From: Actinobacteria bacterium OV450
GTDB lineage: Bacteria > Actinomycetota > Actinomycetes > Streptomycetales > Streptomycetaceae
Reading direction: 5' to 3'
Assembly (NCBI GenBank): GCA_001298555.1
Contig: LJCW01000370.1
Location: forward strand, 1 to 32,456
Length of the DNA: 32,456 nt
Shown here: in pieces, positions 14,624 to 32,456 of the stretch
Numbering within the stretch: the first letter of the stretch is position 1
Layout: the number at the start of each line of letters is the position of its first letter
The notes under the pieces: model-generated
Database searches by the model: none
What the model was told of the DNA's origin: nothing
Seen by the model: only the letters and a program-made list of their open reading frames with translations
Made by a program: the position numbers and the translations under genes

Positions 14624-14839
14624 ATGCTGCAGGTCATCATCGACAAGGACGTCTGCGTCGCCTGTGGGGCCTGTGTGCTCTCGGGGCCGGACGTCTTCGA
14701 CCAGAACGAGGACGGCCAGGCCGTCCTCGTCGTCGACGAGCCCGGCGAGTCGCTGCGCGACCAGATCCTGGAGTCCATCGAGGCCTGCCCGGTGCAGGCG
14801 CTGAGCCTCGTCGAGCACGCGGGCGCCGCGGCCGAGTGA
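14624..14839 (+). CDS. Small iron-sulfur ferredoxin, P450 partner
   Basis: The 71-residue protein is the normal size of actinomycete P450 ferredoxins and carries electrons to the P450 encoded 15 bases upstream. The cluster ligands are Cys11, Cys14, Cys17 (CVACGAC) and Cys55 (ACPVQ). Most P450-linked ferredoxins of this type have a non-Cys residue at the middle position and hold a [3Fe-4S] cluster. Cys14 here would allow a [4Fe-4S] cluster. The acidic centre PDVFDQNEDG is typical of the family. GAGGA five bases before the ATG is a good ribosome site. Co-transcription with the P450 gene is very likely. Confidence 0.94.
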   Translation: MLQVIIDKDVCVACGACVLSGPDVFDQNEDGQAVLVVDEPGESLRDQILESIEACPVQALSLVEHAGAAAE

Positions 14840-14945
14840 CCCCACCCGCTTGGACGACCGGGGGCGGGTCCCCGCCCGGGAACCGCCCCTGAACCGTCGC
14901 CCGAGCCGTTCGGACGGCCGTCCCCCGTCCGCCCGAACGGACCCG

Positions 14946-14987
14946 GCCGTCCGTCCGGAGACGCCCCGTCGTCTCCGGACGGACGGC
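14946..14987 (+). terminator. 17-base-stem hairpin between ferredoxin and large PKS genes
   Basis: GCCGTCCGTCCGGAGAC (14946-14962) pairs perfectly with 14971-14987 around an eight-base loop, followed by GAGCTTGTTG. It lies 107 bases after the ferredoxin stop and 95 bases before the PKS start. It may stop the P450-ferredoxin transcript or attenuate read-through into the PKS gene. Confidence 0.75.
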
Positions 14988-15081
14988 GAGCTTGTTGATG
15001 CTCCGTCACATCGGAGTCCTTTCGAACGTACGTCTTTACGTCCTTTTCGTCCGCTGCGGACAACGAGTGTGTGGAGTGCAG
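14988..15081 (+). promoter_or_regulatory. Leader/promoter region of the large PKS gene
   Basis: After the strong hairpin the sequence becomes less GC-rich, with TTGTTGATG near 14992 and an ACGTACGT palindrome at 15026-15033. CGTCTTTACGTCCTTTTCGTCC follows the palindrome as near-repeats of CGTC. GGAG at 15073-15076, five bases before the ATG at 15082, is the ribosome site. No clear -10/-35 pair can be named. Confidence 0.5.
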
Positions 15082-31491
<16,410 letters not shown>

Positions 31492-31498
31492 GGTCATC

Positions 31499-32456
31499 GT
31501 GGAAGCATCAGTGGAACAACTCGTCACCGCTCTGAGACAGTCCATGCTGGACAACGAGCGGCTGAAGCGGGAGAACAGCGAGCTCGCCGAGGGGGCCGAC
31601 CGGGCCTCCGAGCCGATCGCGATCGTGGGCATGGCCTGCCGCTACCCCGGCGGGGTCAACTCCCCCGACGACCTGTGGCGGCTCGTGGCCGAGGGCCGCG
31701 ACGGGGTCTCCGCGTTCCCCGAGGACCGCGGCTGGAACACCGACGCCCTGTACGACCCCGAGCCGGGCAAGCCCGGGCGGACCATCACCCGCGAGGGCGG
31801 CTTCCTCTACGACGCCGGCGACTTCGACGCGGCCCTGTTCGGGATCTCCCCGCGCGAGGCCCTGGCGCTCGACCCCCAGCAGCGGCTGCTGCTGGAAACG
31901 TCCTGGGAGGCCATCGAGAACGCGGGCATCGCCCCGCACACCCTCCGCGGCACGAAGACCGGCGTCTTCGGCGGCGTGATGTACCACGACTACGCGCTGG
32001 GCACCGAAGCCGCGGCCACCACCGGCGGCAGCCTCGTCACCGGCCGCGTCGCGTTCAGCCTCGGTCTGGAGGGCCCGGCCGTCACCGTCGACACGGCCTG
32101 CTCCTCGTCCCTCGTCGCCCTGCACCTCGCCGCACAGTCCCTGAACTCCGGCGAGTCCACACTCGCCCTGGCCGGCGGCGTCACCGTGATGACCGAGCCG
32201 GACATGTTCCTCTACTTCAGCCACCAGCGCGGCATGGCCGCCGACGGCCGCTGCAAGCCGTTCGCCTCGGCGGCCGACGGCACTGGCTGCTCCGAGGGCG
32301 TCGGCGTCCTCGTCCTGGAACGGCTCTCCGGCGCCCGCCGCAACGGCCACCGGGTCCTCGCCGTCATCAAGGGCTCCGCCGTCAACCAGGACGGCGCGTC
32401 CAGCTCCATGACCGCCCCCAACGGGCCCTCCCAGCAGCGCGTCATCCGCAGCGCCC
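31499..32456 (+). CDS. Next modular PKS gene, N-terminal fragment (docking helix + KS), cut by window edge
   Basis: The GTG at 31499 starts 8 bases after the end of the previous PKS stop and has GAGG five bases upstream; a second GTG at 31511 is in frame. The N-terminus (VEQLVTALRQSMLDNERLKR) is a coiled-coil docking helix, suited to accept the chain from the docking tail of the upstream PKS. The KS starts near residue 40 (SEPIAIVGMACRYPGG), with Cys201 in VDTACSSS, and runs off the window before its first catalytic His. So the two genes form one transcription unit and this protein probably holds module 4. From 31694 it is the inverted near-copy of the left end. Residue 278 is Gly (LSGARRNGH) where KS domains normally have Asp. 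Confidence 0.94.
   Translation, partial: MEASVEQLVTALRQSMLDNERLKRENSELAEGADRASEPIAIVGMACRYPGGVNSPDDLWRLVAEGRDGVSAFPEDRGWNTDALYDPEPGKPGRTITREGGFLYDAGDFDAALFGISPREALALDPQQRLLLETSWEAIENAGIAPHTLRGTKTGVFGGVMYHDYALGTEAAATTGGSLVTGRVAFSLGLEGPAVTVDTACSSSLVALHLAAQSLNSGESTLALAGGVTVMTEPDMFLYFSHQRGMAADGRCKPFASAADGTGCSEGVGVLVLERLSGARRNGHRVLAVIKGSAVNQDGASSSMTAPNGPSQQRVIRSA
31694..32456. repeat. Right arm of 763-base inverted repeat (KS coding sequence)
   Basis: Mirror of bases 1-763 with one mismatch, 32331 G versus the complement A of base 126. The match breaks at 31693, in the third position of a Glu codon, and falls off further upstream into the docking region. Confidence 0.95.

Noticed and set aside
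12113..14845. 910-codon minus-strand frame running from the P450 region into the thioesterase
   Set aside because: Only its C-terminal 276 codons are real (thioesterase from 12943); the rest is the antisense of the P450 and ferredoxin genes plus the control region.
14992..15081. Upstream TTG extension of the large PKS by 30 codons
   Set aside because: No ribosome site, residues are not PKS-like, and the ATG at 15082 has a well-placed GGAG.

Overview
The window is very GC-rich actinomycete DNA. Codon use, GTG/TTG starts, AGGAG ribosome sites and gene content all point to Streptomyces or a close relative. It is part of a modular type I polyketide cluster and looks like one complete draft contig. 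Both ends stop inside near-identical ketosynthase (KS) coding sequence of two different PKS genes. These end segments form a 763-base inverted repeat with a single mismatch.

Layout: (1) 1-949, minus strand: 5' end of a PKS gene (docking helix plus partial KS). (2) 950-5196: divergent control region, a 14-helix-type MFS exporter, a small membrane-anchored protein and a convergent TetR-type regulator, with strong hairpin terminators between them. (3) 5197-12943, all minus strand: an operon for an unusual starter unit, in the order type II thioesterase, AMP-forming ligase, PLP decarboxylase, glutamate mutase small subunit, glutamate mutase large subunit, second type II thioesterase. A TnpB-only IS200/IS605-type element (about 9060-10453) has inserted between ligase and decarboxylase in the opposite orientation. 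(4) 12944-14839: control region, then a cytochrome P450 and its ferredoxin. (5) 15082-31491: a 5469-residue PKS made of a loading ACP and three KS-AT-DH-KR-ACP modules, ending in a docking domain. (6) 31499-32456: start of the next PKS gene.

How the genes work together (inference by analogy with the vicenistatin pathway): glutamate mutase makes 3-methylaspartate from glutamate, the ligase loads it on a carrier protein, and the PLP enzyme decarboxylates it to a 3-aminoisobutyryl unit. That unit primes the N-terminal ACP of the large PKS. Three malonyl-type modules with KR and DH then build a conjugated triene. Later modules (genes cut at both contig ends) would finish an amine-started chain, most likely a polyene macrolactam. 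The thioesterases clear misprimed carriers, the P450/ferredoxin pair oxidises the product, and the MFS pump under TetR control probably exports it. The dedicated carrier protein, the amino-protecting ligase, the loading acyltransferase and the amidohydrolase known from the vicenistatin pathway are not in this window.

The least expected signals are the TnpB element sitting in the starter operon, a duplicated TTAGGGGTGG operator-like repeat shared by two distant control regions, and non-canonical stereocontrol motifs in two of the three ketoreductases.
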